A DNA stretch of 64,000 nucleotides from Tabrizicola aquatica (GTDB taxonomy: Bacteria; Pseudomonadota; Alphaproteobacteria; Rhodobacterales; Rhodobacteraceae). Below the pieces are notes generated by a model, which had not been told where the DNA came from, searched no databases, and saw only the letters and a list, made by a program, of their open reading frames with translations. Both the position numbers and the translations under genes were made by a program. Numbering within the stretch: position 1 is the stretch's first letter; every line of letters starts with the position of its first letter. Below are positions 22,110 to 31,560 of the stretch, piece after piece. The stretch lies in assembly GCF_002900975.1 (NCBI RefSeq), contig NZ_PJON01000005.1, positions 232,858 to 296,857 of the forward strand, written 5' to 3'.

Positions 22110-22973
22110 ATGACCGACCAACCACAGAAGATCGTCGCCCTTGTTGACGGCTCCGTATACTCGGCCAGCGTCTGCGACCATGCGGCCTGGATCGCCAGCC
22201 GCACCGGCGCGCCGGTCGAACTGCTGCACGTGCTTGGCCGAGACGAGGCGTCGGACACGCACGACCACTCCGGCGCGATCCGTCTGGGCGCGCGGACGGC
22301 GCTGCTGAAGGAACTGGCCGAACTGGACGCACAGCGCGCCAAGCTTCTTGGCCAGCGCGGTCGGGCGATCCTGGAAGATGCGGCAGCCCTGCTGGAAAAG
22401 GCCGGCGTGACCGGGATCACCACCCGCCTGCGCCATGGCGATCTTGTCGAGGCCGTTGCGGATGTCGAAGCCGATGCGGGCGTGATCCTGCTCGGCAAGC
22501 GGGGCGAGGCGGCGGATTTCGCCAGGGTGCACCTCGGCTCGAACCTGGAACGCATCATCCGCGCCAGTCACAAGCCGGTCTTTGTCGCGTCCCGTGCGTT
22601 CCGACCGATCCAGAAGGTTCTGGTTGCCCATGACGGCGGCGGCTCGGCTCGGAAGGCCGTCGATCACATCGCCCGCAGCCCGCTGTTCCGGGGCCTTGCG
22701 GTACAGGTCGTGACCGTGGGCCAGGCCACGGCCGAGGTCACGCAGGCCCTTTCCGACGCCAAGGCATTGCTCCTGTCTGCCGGGATCGCAGCGGATACCG
22801 CCGTCCTGCCCGGCCAACCCGAGACGGCGCTGGCCGGGCTGGTGGAGCAAGCGCCCTTCGACATGCTGGTCATGGGCGCCTACGGCCACAGCCGCATCCG
22901 CAGCCTGATCATCGGGTCCACGACAACGGCGATGATCCGGGCCTGCAAGGTGCCCGTCGTCCTGGTGCGCTAG
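22110..22973 (+). CDS. Tandem universal stress protein
   Basis: A 287-aa protein with two UspA domains. The first (residues ~1-150) begins QKIVALVDGSVYSASVCDHA; the second (~165-287) begins QKVLVAHDGGGSARKAVDHI and ends with the nucleotide-binding signature GAYGHSRIRSLIIGSTTTAMI. The start ATG 22110 has GGGGGAGA upstream. Its coupling with the SulP transporter suggests regulation or monitoring of anion uptake, but that is inferred from position only. Confidence 0.88.
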   Translation: MTDQPQKIVALVDGSVYSASVCDHAAWIASRTGAPVELLHVLGRDEASDTHDHSGAIRLGARTALLKELAELDAQRAKLLGQRGRAILEDAAALLEKAGVTGITTRLRHGDLVEAVADVEADAGVILLGKRGEAADFARVHLGSNLERIIRASHKPVFVASRAFRPIQKVLVAHDGGGSARKAVDHIARSPLFRGLAVQVVTVGQATAEVTQALSDAKALLLSAGIAADTAVLPGQPETALAGLVEQAPFDMLVMGAYGHSRIRSLIIGSTTTAMIRACKVPVVLVR

Positions 22974-23066
22974 GCCGGCTTTCCGGCCATGGCCGCGCTG
23001 CGGGCCGGCCAGCTTTGACGTCAGGGACGGGGCCGCTGGACCTGTCATCAAACCTTCATTGGACCA

Positions 23067-23089
23067 CCGATTTCATTTCCTGTAATCGG
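23067..23089. promoter_or_regulatory. Candidate ArsR operator upstream of the arsenic operon
   Basis: CCGATT (23067-23072) and AATCGG (23084-23089) form a 6-base inverted repeat with an 11-base spacer, ending 5 bases before the start of the ArsR-ArsC fusion gene. An operator this close to the start would fit autorepression; no bound consensus can be confirmed by eye. Confidence 0.4.
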
Positions 23090-23094
23090 GAATC

Positions 23095-23949
23095 ATGGAA
23101 CATAGCCGCGCCGCTCATGCCTTTTCCACGCTTGGCCACCCCGGCCGGCTGGCGGTCTTTCGCCTGCTGATGCGCTTTGCGCCGCAGGGCGTGCGCCCGA
23201 CCGAAATCGCTGCGGCGCTTGGCCTGAAGCAGAACACCCTGTCGCACCATCTGGCGGACCTGACGGCCTCGGGCCTTGTCGGGGTCGATAGGCGGGGCCG
23301 GTCGCTTTACTACGCCGTCGATCTGGACGCGACCGAAGGGCTGATCGGCTATCTCGCCCTGGATATCGGCCGTGCCCGGCCCGATCTGCTTGCCCCCCTG
23401 CTTACCGTTCAGAAGGATCCCGCCCGCATGACTGCCCCGCATCGCGACACCGATTTCGACGTGCTGTTCATCTGCTCGGGCAACTCGGCCCGCTCGATCT
23501 TTGCCGAGGCGCTGCTGCGCGACCTGGGGCAGGGCAAGTTCCAGGCCTTCTCGGCCGGAACCCGTCCCAATACTGCACTCAATCCCTTTGCACTGGAAAT
23601 CCTGCAACGCAACGGCCACGACATCTCTGGCCTGCGCGCCAAGCACATTGCCGAGTTCCAGCAGCCCGACTCCATTGCCATGGATTTCGTATTCACCGTC
23701 TGCGACACCGCCGCAGCCGAGGAATGTCCGCCCTGGCCCGGCCAGCCGATCACCGGCCACTGGGGCCTGCCCGACCCGGTCAAGGCCACCGGAACCGACG
23801 CGGAACGGGTGCTGGCCTTCGCCCAGACCTATGCCGCCCTGCGTCGCCGGATCATGGCTTTCGTCGAACTGCCGTTCGAAAGCCTGAACCGGATGTCCCT
23901 GCAATCCCGCGTCGATGCCATCGGCGCCGACAGCCCGGAAAAGGCTTGA
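23095..23949 (+). CDS. ArsR repressor - arsenate reductase (LMW phosphatase type) fusion
   Basis: A 284-aa fusion. Residues ~1-100 form an ArsR-type winged helix ([14 protein letters not shown] ... [20 protein letters not shown]). Residues ~118-260 are a low-molecular-weight phosphatase/arsenate-reductase domain ([20 protein letters not shown], the C-X5-R loop, and [12 protein letters not shown] for the acid). No Cys cluster typical of ArsR metal sensing is seen in the HTH helix, so how it senses arsenic is unclear. The single frame shows no sign of an error at the junction. It heads an operon with GAPDH and ArsJ, so it probably represses the operon and may also act on arsenate. Confidence 0.87.
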   Translation: MEHSRAAHAFSTLGHPGRLAVFRLLMRFAPQGVRPTEIAAALGLKQNTLSHHLADLTASGLVGVDRRGRSLYYAVDLDATEGLIGYLALDIGRARPDLLAPLLTVQKDPARMTAPHRDTDFDVLFICSGNSARSIFAEALLRDLGQGKFQAFSAGTRPNTALNPFALEILQRNGHDISGLRAKHIAEFQQPDSIAMDFVFTVCDTAAAEECPPWPGQPITGHWGLPDPVKATGTDAERVLAFAQTYAALRRRIMAFVELPFESLNRMSLQSRVDAIGADSPEKA

Positions 23950-23954
23950 CCCAC

Positions 23955-24962
23955 ATGACCCGTATCGCCCTCAACGGCCTTGGCCGCATCGGAAAACTCG
24001 TCCTGCGCGACCTGATCGACAGCGGTGCGGGCGGCGAGGTCGTGCTGGTGAACGATCCCGCCGGCGATGCCGAACAGCACGCGCTGCTGATGGAGTTCGA
24101 CAGCGTCCACGGCCGCTGGCGCACGCCGGTCGCGGCGGCGGATGGGGCGCTGGTCCTGAACGGCCGGTCCATCCGCCTGACGCATGAAAAGACCATCGAG
24201 GCGCTGCCCCTGGCAGAGTTGGGCGTCGATCTGGTCATCGACTGCACCGGCGTCTTCAAGACCGCCGCGAAGATCGCGCCCTACCACGCCGCTGGGGTCA
24301 AGAAGGTGGTCGTTTCGGCCCCGGTCAAGGACGGCGGCGCGCTGAACCTGGTCTACGGGGTGAACCATCACCTTTACGACGGCTCGCAAAACTTGGTCAC
24401 CGCAGCCTCCTGCACCACCAACTGCCTCGCGCCGGTCGTCAAGGTGATCCATGAAAACCTGGGCATCCGCCACGGCTCGATCACCACGATCCACGACGTC
24501 ACCAATACCCAGACCATCGTGGACCGCCCGGCCAAGGACATGCGCCGCGCCCGGTCGGCCCTGCTGAACCTGATTCCGACCACGACCGGATCGGCCACGG
24601 CGATCACCCTGATCTATCCCGAGTTGAAGGGCCGCCTTAACGGTCACGCGGTGCGCGTCCCGCTCCTGAACGCCTCGCTTACCGACTGCGTGTTCGAGGT
24701 CGAGCGCGCCACCACGGCCGAGGACGTGAACGCCCTTTTCGCAGCCGCTGCCGAAGGCCCGCTGAAAGGCATCCTTGGCTTCGAGACGCGGCCGCTGGTT
24801 TCCTCGGACTTTACCAACGATCCGCGATCCTCGATCGTCGATGGCCCGTCCACGATGGTCATCAACGGCACGCAGGTGAAGGTTTATGCCTGGTATGACA
24901 ACGAATGGGGCTATGCCTGCCGGCTGGCCGATGTCGCGCGGATGGTCGCGGGATCGCTGTGA
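23955..24962 (+). CDS. Arsenic-resistance glyceraldehyde-3-phosphate dehydrogenase (ArsJ partner)
   Basis: A 335-aa GAPDH with the NAD motif in [18 protein letters not shown], the catalytic Cys in [11 protein letters not shown] (~residue 155) and a C-terminal [15 protein letters not shown]. In arsJ operons this enzyme uses arsenate in place of phosphate to form 1-arseno-3-phosphoglycerate. It lies 5 bases after the ArsR-ArsC fusion, and its stop overlaps the arsJ start, so the role follows from the operon. A glycolytic role is less likely here. Confidence 0.9.
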   Translation: MTRIALNGLGRIGKLVLRDLIDSGAGGEVVLVNDPAGDAEQHALLMEFDSVHGRWRTPVAAADGALVLNGRSIRLTHEKTIEALPLAELGVDLVIDCTGVFKTAAKIAPYHAAGVKKVVVSAPVKDGGALNLVYGVNHHLYDGSQNLVTAASCTTNCLAPVVKVIHENLGIRHGSITTIHDVTNTQTIVDRPAKDMRRARSALLNLIPTTTGSATAITLIYPELKGRLNGHAVRVPLLNASLTDCVFEVERATTAEDVNALFAAAAEGPLKGILGFETRPLVSSDFTNDPRSSIVDGPSTMVINGTQVKVYAWYDNEWGYACRLADVARMVAGSL

Positions 24963-26209
24963 CCGACGCCGCAAATCCCTTGCGCGCCTATGCTGCGGTG
25001 ACGGCGGCCTATTGGGCCTTCATGCTGTCCGACGGCGCGCTGCGGATGCTGGTGCTGCTGCACTTCAACGCGCTGGGCTTCACGCCCGTCCAACTGGCCT
25101 GGCTGTTCCTGCTGTACGAGGTGGCGGGCATCGTCACCAACCTTGCGGCCGGCTGGCTGGCCGCGCGGTTTGGCCTGGCTGCGACGCTGTATGGCGGCCT
25201 TGCCTTGCAGATCGCCGCACTGGTGGCGCTGGCCCAACTTGATCCGGGGTGGAGTGTCGCTGCCTCGGTCGCCTTCGTGATGGCGGTTCAGGGCGTGTCG
25301 GGCGTGGCCAAGGATCTGGCCAAGATGTCGTCGAAATCGGCCGTGAAATTGCTGGCACCAAGCACGGAGGGCGGTCTGTTCCGCTGGGTGGCGCTGCTGA
25401 CCGGGTCCAAGAACGCGGTGAAGGGGCTGGGCTTCTTTCTTGGCGCGGCGCTGCTTGCCTTTGCGGGGTTTCAGGCTGCGGTCTGGGGCATGGCGGGGGT
25501 GCTGGCGGTGATCCTGCTGGCGGTGGTCCTGTTCCTGCCCGCCGGCCTGCCGGGCCGGGTGAAGTCGGATGAAGCCTGGGGCGGCTGGCGCTCGCGCGAT
25601 CCGCGCGTCAACCGGCTGTCGCTGGCGCGGATGTTTCTGTTCGGGGCGCGCGACGTGTGGTTCGTGGTCGGCATCCCGGTCTATTTCCAGTCCGTCCTGT
25701 CCGACGGCACCGCCGAAGGCCGGCGCGAGGCGTTCTTTCTGATCGGCAGTTTCCTGGCCCTGTGGATCATCGCCTATGGCGCGGTGCAGGCCCTTGCGCC
25801 GCGCCTGCTGGGGGCCCGAAGCCAGCCCGAAGCCGAGACGACCCGCAAGGCCATCCTCTGGGCCGGGCTTCTGGTGCCGATCCCCTTCCTGCTGGCCGTC
25901 GCGGCCTGGGCCGCAGACGGGCCGTCGCCCTGGCTGACAGCGACGCTGATCGGCGGCCTGCTCGTGTTCGGCTTTGTGTTCGCGGTCAATTCCTCGGTCC
26001 ATTCCTATCTGATCCTGGCATTCGGATCGGCCGACCGGATCACGCGCGACATCGGGTTCTATTACATGGCCAATGCCGCCGGGCGCCTGATCGGCACGCT
26101 GCTCTCCGGTCTCAGCTACCAGATCGGTGGGCTGCCCCTGTGTCTGGCCGCTGCAGGCACCATGGCACTGGCAAGCTGGCTGTCGGCCCGGCGACTTGCG
26201 GTCCCCTAG
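24959..26209 (+). CDS. arsJ: ArsJ, organoarsenical efflux permease (MFS)
   Basis: A 416-aa major-facilitator protein with about 12 hydrophobic helices. It begins [23 protein letters not shown] and contains the conserved [16 protein letters not shown] and [14 protein letters not shown] segments of ArsJ. It exports 1-arseno-3-phosphoglycerate, which then breaks down outside to arsenate, giving arsenate resistance. The GTG start 24959 overlaps the GAPDH stop (GTGA), and a longer frame would overlap GAPDH out of frame. Confidence 0.9.
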   Translation: MTDAANPLRAYAAVTAAYWAFMLSDGALRMLVLLHFNALGFTPVQLAWLFLLYEVAGIVTNLAAGWLAARFGLAATLYGGLALQIAALVALAQLDPGWSVAASVAFVMAVQGVSGVAKDLAKMSSKSAVKLLAPSTEGGLFRWVALLTGSKNAVKGLGFFLGAALLAFAGFQAAVWGMAGVLAVILLAVVLFLPAGLPGRVKSDEAWGGWRSRDPRVNRLSLARMFLFGARDVWFVVGIPVYFQSVLSDGTAEGRREAFFLIGSFLALWIIAYGAVQALAPRLLGARSQPEAETTRKAILWAGLLVPIPFLLAVAAWAADGPSPWLTATLIGGLLVFGFVFAVNSSVHSYLILAFGSADRITRDIGFYYMANAAGRLIGTLLSGLSYQIGGLPLCLAAAGTMALASWLSARRLAVP

Positions 26210-26225
26210 CCAGACGCCCCCCGGA

Positions 26226-27026
26226 TCAGTCCGTGACGATGGTGGCCAGGCGGAACGCCTCCAACTCTTCCGGCACCAGGACATAGATGTCGTCGGGCGG
26301 CGTCATCAACGCCTTGGCCATCAACAGCGGATCGATCCCCATCTCGTTCAGGTAGGTCATCACCTGCGCCTGGCCCGACTGGATGTCCGACACCAACAGG
26401 AAGGCAGGAAGATAGGTGTTCTCGCCGAAATAGTGCTGGTGGACCCCGACGGTCGCCCGGCGCGAGACTGTGCGCTCAGACCCGCCGGCCAGGATGTAGG
26501 GGCAGGCCGAGAAACAGAAGGCATTCGCCGAAACGGTCACCGGCAAACCGCCATCGCGCAGCATGCGGCCGATCTCCAGCGCCTCGTTCACCTCGCCGCC
26601 CGGCGAATTCAACAGGACCCCGGTCGTTTCCCGGGTCAAGGCATCCATCCACCGCGACAGCCGGGCCGCGTCACCACTTGCGATCGTCCCGTTCAGCAGG
26701 ATGTTTCCCGCGCTTTCCCCGGTTTCGATCAGGCTGAACTCAAGTTGCGGGGGAACCCGCTGGTCCGGCGACAGATAGGGGTTCTGCGGCAGATCGAGCG
26801 GGGCGCGCCTGGGGTCAAAGCGCCGCGTCTGATCGCCGGGCCGGACCGGCTGGTCGATTGCAGGCGCCGTCGGCCCCCCGGCCGGCAGCAGGCCCAGGAA
26901 CGACGCCGGCACGTCAGCGAGGACCACCAGACCCGCCAGGGCGCATTGCGCGACCAGCATCGCCTTCAGCACCCAAGGCGCATCCCAAGCCCGCTTGCGG
27001 CTGGCCAAGGGCACCGGCTCGCTCAC
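26226..27026 (-). CDS. Membrane-anchored ClpP/crotonase-fold periplasmic protein
   Basis: A 266-aa protein starting at GTG 27026, which overlaps the stop of the upstream gene (GTGA). Residues ~14-42 are a membrane anchor (APWVLKAMLVAQCALAGLVV). Residues ~100-245 form a ClpP-like domain: TGVLLNSPGGEVNEALEIG, the probable nucleophile in AFCFSACPYILAGG and a histidine in TVGVHQHYF. This matches the predicted periplasmic protein group with CxSAC motifs. A serine protease role is inferred; the third catalytic residue is not identified. It is translationally coupled to the membrane coiled-coil protein. Confidence 0.7.
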   Translation of the reverse strand: MSEPVPLASRKRAWDAPWVLKAMLVAQCALAGLVVLADVPASFLGLLPAGGPTAPAIDQPVRPGDQTRRFDPRRAPLDLPQNPYLSPDQRVPPQLEFSLIETGESAGNILLNGTIASGDAARLSRWMDALTRETTGVLLNSPGGEVNEALEIGRMLRDGGLPVTVSANAFCFSACPYILAGGSERTVSRRATVGVHQHYFGENTYLPAFLLVSDIQSGQAQVMTYLNEMGIDPLLMAKALMTPPDDIYVLVPEELEAFRLATIVTD

Positions 27027-28369
27027 TTGCGTGCTCCACGGTCCAGGGCTTCGACATTCCCGAAAGCCGTATCCCCGCCGATCTCTGGCAAGGCATCGCG
27101 GTCGTCCGACGTGGTCTCGGGCAACGCCTCTGCCCCGCGTGGCGTGCCACTGATCGCCTCGATGCTTCGCAGCGCGACGACCGCCTTGCGCAAGTCCCGC
27201 AGCGACATGGCTTCCTCGGGGTCGGCGGTGGCTCGGCCCTCGCGGATCGCCGATTGCGCGACCATCATCATGAAAACCAGAACGGCGGGCAGAAGATCGA
27301 TGGCAATCGCACCCGCCCATGAGGGAACGAAATCGCCCGCATAACGCAGGACCGCATCCGCCGTGGAAATCGGTTGGTAGGTGGTCTCCTCGGCGGCCGG
27401 CAGGGCCATCACCGCCTGTGCGGCGCTGCGCAGGGATTCCGCCCGCTGGCCCAGGACCTGCAGCACGGACTCGATGGTTGTCTGCTGCGCGCCGCGGATC
27501 GCATCCGTCGACCCGTCAAGCTCGGGCAACACGACCGAGGCGGCCAGATCCTGCGCCGCCCGGTCCACGACCGGCGCCACAGACAACTGTCGCAGCCGGG
27601 CGATCAGACCGGCAAGCCGCACGGATTCCTCGGCAAAGATGACGGACCTTTCGGCGACAGGGCCGGTCGCGGCCGTCAGCTCGCGCATCCGCGACAGGAT
27701 GGCGTTGCCTTCCGCGAAGGCGGCCTCGATCAGGGGGGCCTGCGCCTCGATCTGCGCCTCAAGCGCCGCCAACTCGTCGCCCTTCGAGGTCAGGACACGG
27801 AACACGGCCCCGCGCCCGGACGTGCCGGACAGGTTGCCGTCGGCCTCTTGCGTCGACAGATCGGCAAAGGCCTGGCGCGCGCGGGACACGTCAAGCTGCA
27901 ACCCTTGGCCGGCGACCGCAACGCGGTTGGCCTGCTCCAGTTCCACCTGATAGTCGCGCACCGTAAGGGCCAGGTGCTGCTCCACCGCCGCGGACCCGGC
28001 CAGGGCCGCCGCGTTCAGCCACGAGGACATCGCAACGATCGCCAGGCTTCCGGCAACCATGGTCAACAGCATGCCGATCCGGGCGCTGGCGGTCCGCATG
28101 GCGGGCGTAAGGCGCAGCATGTAGCTCCAGAACACGAAGATCGCGACCGAGACCGCCAGCGAATAGGCCACGGCGGCAAAGAAGGTCAGGGCCCCGGAAC
28201 CATCCAGCAGCGACCGCACGCCCAGATAGGTGTAGATCCCCGACGCGACCGCCAGCACCCCCAGTGCCATAGGGGCAAAGCTGTCCAGCGCGGTCAGATG
28301 GCCTTCGATCTCGCGGGCGTGCTGGTGTCCGTCACCCCGCGAAGAGTTGTGACCGTTGGCTTCGTTCAT
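27023..28369 (-). CDS. Membrane protein with central coiled-coil periplasmic domain (unrecognised)
   Basis: A 448-aa protein starting at ATG 28369 (MNEANGHNSSRG), with GGAGG six bases upstream. Three hydrophobic helices lie at about 33-55, 65-85 and 100-130. A long charged, Ala/Glu-rich helical region (~135-340) follows, then a further helix (AGAIAIDLLPAVLVFMMMVA, ~residues 350-370) and an acidic tail. It resembles DUF4407-type membrane proteins in layout but no family can be named with confidence. It is the first gene of a pair with the ClpP-like protein and reads away from vgrG. Confidence 0.6.
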   Translation of the reverse strand: MNEANGHNSSRGDGHQHAREIEGHLTALDSFAPMALGVLAVASGIYTYLGVRSLLDGSGALTFFAAVAYSLAVSVAIFVFWSYMLRLTPAMRTASARIGMLLTMVAGSLAIVAMSSWLNAAALAGSAAVEQHLALTVRDYQVELEQANRVAVAGQGLQLDVSRARQAFADLSTQEADGNLSGTSGRGAVFRVLTSKGDELAALEAQIEAQAPLIEAAFAEGNAILSRMRELTAATGPVAERSVIFAEESVRLAGLIARLRQLSVAPVVDRAAQDLAASVVLPELDGSTDAIRGAQQTTIESVLQVLGQRAESLRSAAQAVMALPAAEETTYQPISTADAVLRYAGDFVPSWAGAIAIDLLPAVLVFMMMVAQSAIREGRATADPEEAMSLRDLRKAVVALRSIEAISGTPRGAEALPETTSDDRDALPEIGGDTAFGNVEALDRGARK

Positions 28370-28652
28370 CCCGACCTCCAGCTGTGCAAGGTCAGGGTAG
28401 GCACCGCGGGAGTCCGATGACAGCAAAAACTCGGTCGAAGCCGCGCCGCTCTCGGAATTGTCAGATGGACCTCGGCCTTGCCGCCAAGCCAGTCAGGGGC
28501 CGCAGATCGTGATGCACGGCCAGCGTCCCAGGGTTGCAGAACGCAGCCGCCTGCAGCTTCCACTGCTTTGACATGCAATCAGTGGTTGCTCTCTTTCTGG
28601 AATGTATTAACCTCAGATGCTTGATTGCAGGTATTTTTTCCGGGGTTCCGCC

Positions 28653-31052
28653 ATGAACGCACCTTTCATTCAGGGGACACGTGCGGGGCGATTGGCGACG
28701 GTTCTGGGGGCGGATACGCTGGTTCTGCTGCGGTTCGCGGGCAGCGACCGGCTGAGCGGGCTGTTCAGCTACGAGGTTGACTGCCTGTCCACAACGCCGG
28801 ACATCGATTTCGACGCGCTCGTCGGCACACATGCGACGGTCACGCTGGTCACCCACCGGGGCGAGGACCGGCCCTTTGACGGCATCGTCACCGAAGCGCG
28901 CTGGCTGGGGGTGGGCGAGAACGGGCATCGCTACCGGCTGACGCTGCGGCCCTGGTTCTGGCTTGCCACGCGGCGGCGCAACCAGCGGATTTTCCACGAC
29001 AAGACCGTCACCGAGATCCTGCAGGAACTGCTTGCCGCCTATGCCGGCGCCGGGCCGCTGGAGATCGCCACGACCACCGACTACCCAAAGCTTGAATACA
29101 CGGTCCAGTACCGGGAAAGCGACTTTGCCTTCGCCTGCCGGATGATGGAGAGGTTCGGGTTAAGCTACCATTTCCAGCATGAGCCGGGCAGTCACAGGAT
29201 GGTGGTGACCGATGCGGCGGACATCCATCCCACAATCGGCCCCCGGAAATTCCGCGGCTACGGCAGCCAGCACCATGCGGCCGAAGAGCATTTCCACGCC
29301 TGGGCCCCGGCGCGCCGGATCACCACCGGGGCGGTGCGGCTGACGGATTACAACTTCAAGGCGCCGAAGGCCGCGATGGAGGTCGACCGCACCGGCGATG
29401 CCGCCCACGCCGAGGGGCAGATCGAAAGCTTCGACTGGCCCGGCGACTACCTTGACCAGGGTCAAGGCAAATCCGTGGTGGCGCGCAGTCTGGCCCGCGA
29501 GCGCGGCCAGGACCAGAGGTATGAGGCGCTGGGCGATGCGATGTCGCTTGCCGCGGGCCTGAAGGTGACGCTGGACGGCGATCCGGTGCCCGGGACGGGG
29601 GCCGAGTTTCTGTGCCTCGTGGCCGAACACAGCTACACCTCCGACGCCTATGGCTCGGGCGAGGCGGCAGCGGAAGCGGACTACAACGGGCGCTATGTGC
29701 TGATGCCATCCGATGCCCCCTTGGCCCCGGAACGCAAGACCCCGCTCGCCGTGGTGCAGGGCCCGCAGACCGCGGTTGTCGTTGGCGAGGGCGAGATCGA
29801 CTGCGACGACTACGGCCGGATCCTGGTGCGGTTCCACTGGGACCTCGCAGCCGCCCATTCGATGCGCTGCCGGGTTAGCCAGAACTGGGGCGGTGCGGGC
29901 TGGGGCGGCATGGTCATCCCCCGGATCGGGATGGAGGTGGTGGTCGAATTCCTGGAAGGCGACCCCGACAAGCCGCTGGTCACAGGATGTGTCTACAACG
30001 CCAAGCAGACCGTTCCGTATCCCTTGCCGGCAAACAAGACCGTATCGACGTTCAAGACCCAGACCCACCAGGCCGAGGGCTACAACGAGTTGCGCTTCGA
30101 GGACGAGGCGGGGCGCGAGGAGATCTTCCTGCACGCCCAGAAGGACCACAATACCAAGGTCGAGAACAACCAGACAGCCCGCGTCAATATCAACAAGGTC
30201 GAAAGCGTCGGTCACAGCAAGGCGAGCGAGATCGACAACTTTCACGACCATGTCGTCGGCGGTGACATGCGGGTCAGTGTCGGGCCAAGCCACAAGGGGA
30301 AGTTCACCCCCGGCGACGCGACCGAAAACGACCAGGGGATCGCGGCCGTTGCCGTGGGGCTTGGCGAACCCGGCGGCCAGGTCGGAAGCGGCGACATGGT
30401 GATCGAGATCGATCGCGACCTGTCTGAAACCGTCGGCCGCGATGTCCAGCAGCATGTCGATGGCAACAAGGCGGTGTTCATCGGCGGCAACGGTGGTCTG
30501 GTGCTGGGCGCCTTGGCCGGCCTAGTCACGGCTGGAAGTGCCTTCATGCGCAAGCACGGCAGTGCTGCCGGCGCTCCGGTCGGAAGCTTTGCTTCGGCCA
30601 TGGGCGGGATGGTCGCGGCCGTCCCGGGCATGCAGGGGTTGTTCGGCAAGCTTCTGGGGGGCAGCGGGTCGCTGAATACGGTGATCGAGAAGTTCCGCTC
30701 CGACACCATCGGCATCGCCCGAACCGAGCAGATCGGCCTCTACAAGAACACCGTCGTCGGCCATACCCAAAGCCTGTCGGTGGGCAAGAAGCACGTTGCG
30801 GTCATTGGCGAGGATTATGACCTTGAGGCCAAGGCCTCGATCTTCACGCGCACCAGGAAGCATACGGAAATGGCCACCGAGAAGATCGTGATCGGAGGGC
30901 CCGGGGGAACGATCATCATCGACGCCAGCGGCGTCACGATCAAGGCCAGGGCGATCCGGCTGAAGGCGCCGGCGATCGACATGACCAGTGGCTCTCCGAA
31001 CGAGGCGCAGCTGGCCTCGGACAAGCCATACAATCAGGATTGCAGCAAATGA
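28653..31052 (+). CDS. vgrG: VgrG, type VI secretion spike protein
   Basis: A 799-aa VgrG. Residues ~1-360 form the gp27-like base, ~380-460 the gp5-like OB fold (GEIDCDDYGRILVRFHWD, CRVSQNWGGAGWGGMVIPRIG), then EVVVEFLEGDPDKPLVTGCVYN. From ~490 comes the beta-helix region (YNELRFEDEAGREEIFLHAQKD) and a DUF2345-like end (IVIGGPGGTIIIDASGVTI). A Gly/Ala-rich hydrophobic insert of about 65 residues (~611-675) interrupts the needle. The start ATG 28653 is preferred to the upstream in-frame 28617. No T6SS core genes occur in the window, so this is an orphan spike with its own cargo. Confidence 0.93.
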   Translation: MNAPFIQGTRAGRLATVLGADTLVLLRFAGSDRLSGLFSYEVDCLSTTPDIDFDALVGTHATVTLVTHRGEDRPFDGIVTEARWLGVGENGHRYRLTLRPWFWLATRRRNQRIFHDKTVTEILQELLAAYAGAGPLEIATTTDYPKLEYTVQYRESDFAFACRMMERFGLSYHFQHEPGSHRMVVTDAADIHPTIGPRKFRGYGSQHHAAEEHFHAWAPARRITTGAVRLTDYNFKAPKAAMEVDRTGDAAHAEGQIESFDWPGDYLDQGQGKSVVARSLARERGQDQRYEALGDAMSLAAGLKVTLDGDPVPGTGAEFLCLVAEHSYTSDAYGSGEAAAEADYNGRYVLMPSDAPLAPERKTPLAVVQGPQTAVVVGEGEIDCDDYGRILVRFHWDLAAAHSMRCRVSQNWGGAGWGGMVIPRIGMEVVVEFLEGDPDKPLVTGCVYNAKQTVPYPLPANKTVSTFKTQTHQAEGYNELRFEDEAGREEIFLHAQKDHNTKVENNQTARVNINKVESVGHSKASEIDNFHDHVVGGDMRVSVGPSHKGKFTPGDATENDQGIAAVAVGLGEPGGQVGSGDMVIEIDRDLSETVGRDVQQHVDGNKAVFIGGNGGLVLGALAGLVTAGSAFMRKHGSAAGAPVGSFASAMGGMVAAVPGMQGLFGKLLGGSGSLNTVIEKFRSDTIGIARTEQIGLYKNTVVGHTQSLSVGKKHVAVIGEDYDLEAKASIFTRTRKHTEMATEKIVIGGPGGTIIIDASGVTIKARAIRLKAPAIDMTSGSPNEAQLASDKPYNQDCSK

Positions 31053-31558
31053 CGCGGCTCCAGCGCCACAGTCTGGCCGTGCCCTCGGCCGAGGCCCTGC
31101 CGCGCCCCGGCCCAGAGCTGTCGGTCTATCTTTTGTTCGATGCCGCGCGCGTGCCCAATGCGGCGCATCTTCTGGACGCCTACCGTGTGCAGCACAGCTG
31201 CCTCTTCCGTGGCCAGCCGGGCGAGGATCTGGCAGACGTGGCCCCCTGGCTTGTGGCGCTGGAAGGCGCCTCGCCGCAGGCACAGGATTTCATCTGGCAG
31301 GTGCTGGCCGACGGCCACGGCCTGCTTTTGCACGCGCCCGCCGGGATCGATCCGGTGCGGCGGCATCTGAAAAAGTTCTTGCGTGGCCGCATCGACGGGC
31401 GGGAGGTTTATGTGAAGTTCTACACTGCGCGCAATTTCGACTACATGCTGCAGACCGATCCGGCCCTGCCGGGGCTGTTCTCCTTGGTCGAAACGGCGAT
31501 CTTCGCAGAAGGCGGTTTTGACAGCACCTTTGTTGCCGTCACCGCAAAGGCGGCCTGA
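31049..31558 (+). CDS. DUF4123 T6SS effector adaptor/chaperone
   Basis: The 169-aa protein has the DUF4123 pattern: SVYLLFDAARVPNAAHLLD at the start, CLFRGQPGEDLADVAPWLV at ~50, then a LKKFLRGRIDGREVYVKFY-type segment near residue 110. DUF4123 proteins load a specific effector onto its cognate VgrG and are usually encoded between vgrG and the effector gene. Its ATG overlaps the vgrG stop (ATGA). By rule the gene that follows is the prime effector candidate. Confidence 0.85.
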   Translation: MTRLQRHSLAVPSAEALPRPGPELSVYLLFDAARVPNAAHLLDAYRVQHSCLFRGQPGEDLADVAPWLVALEGASPQAQDFIWQVLADGHGLLLHAPAGIDPVRRHLKKFLRGRIDGREVYVKFYTARNFDYMLQTDPALPGLFSLVETAIFAEGGFDSTFVAVTAKAA

Positions 31559-31560
31559 CC

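Noticed and set aside
23955..24962. Glycolytic GAPDH
   Set aside because: Coupling with the ArsR-ArsC fusion and arsJ indicates the arsenate-detoxifying paralogue.
29160..30455. 431-aa minus-strand frame opposite vgrG
   Set aside because: Shadow of vgrG with no ribosome-binding site or recognisable domain.
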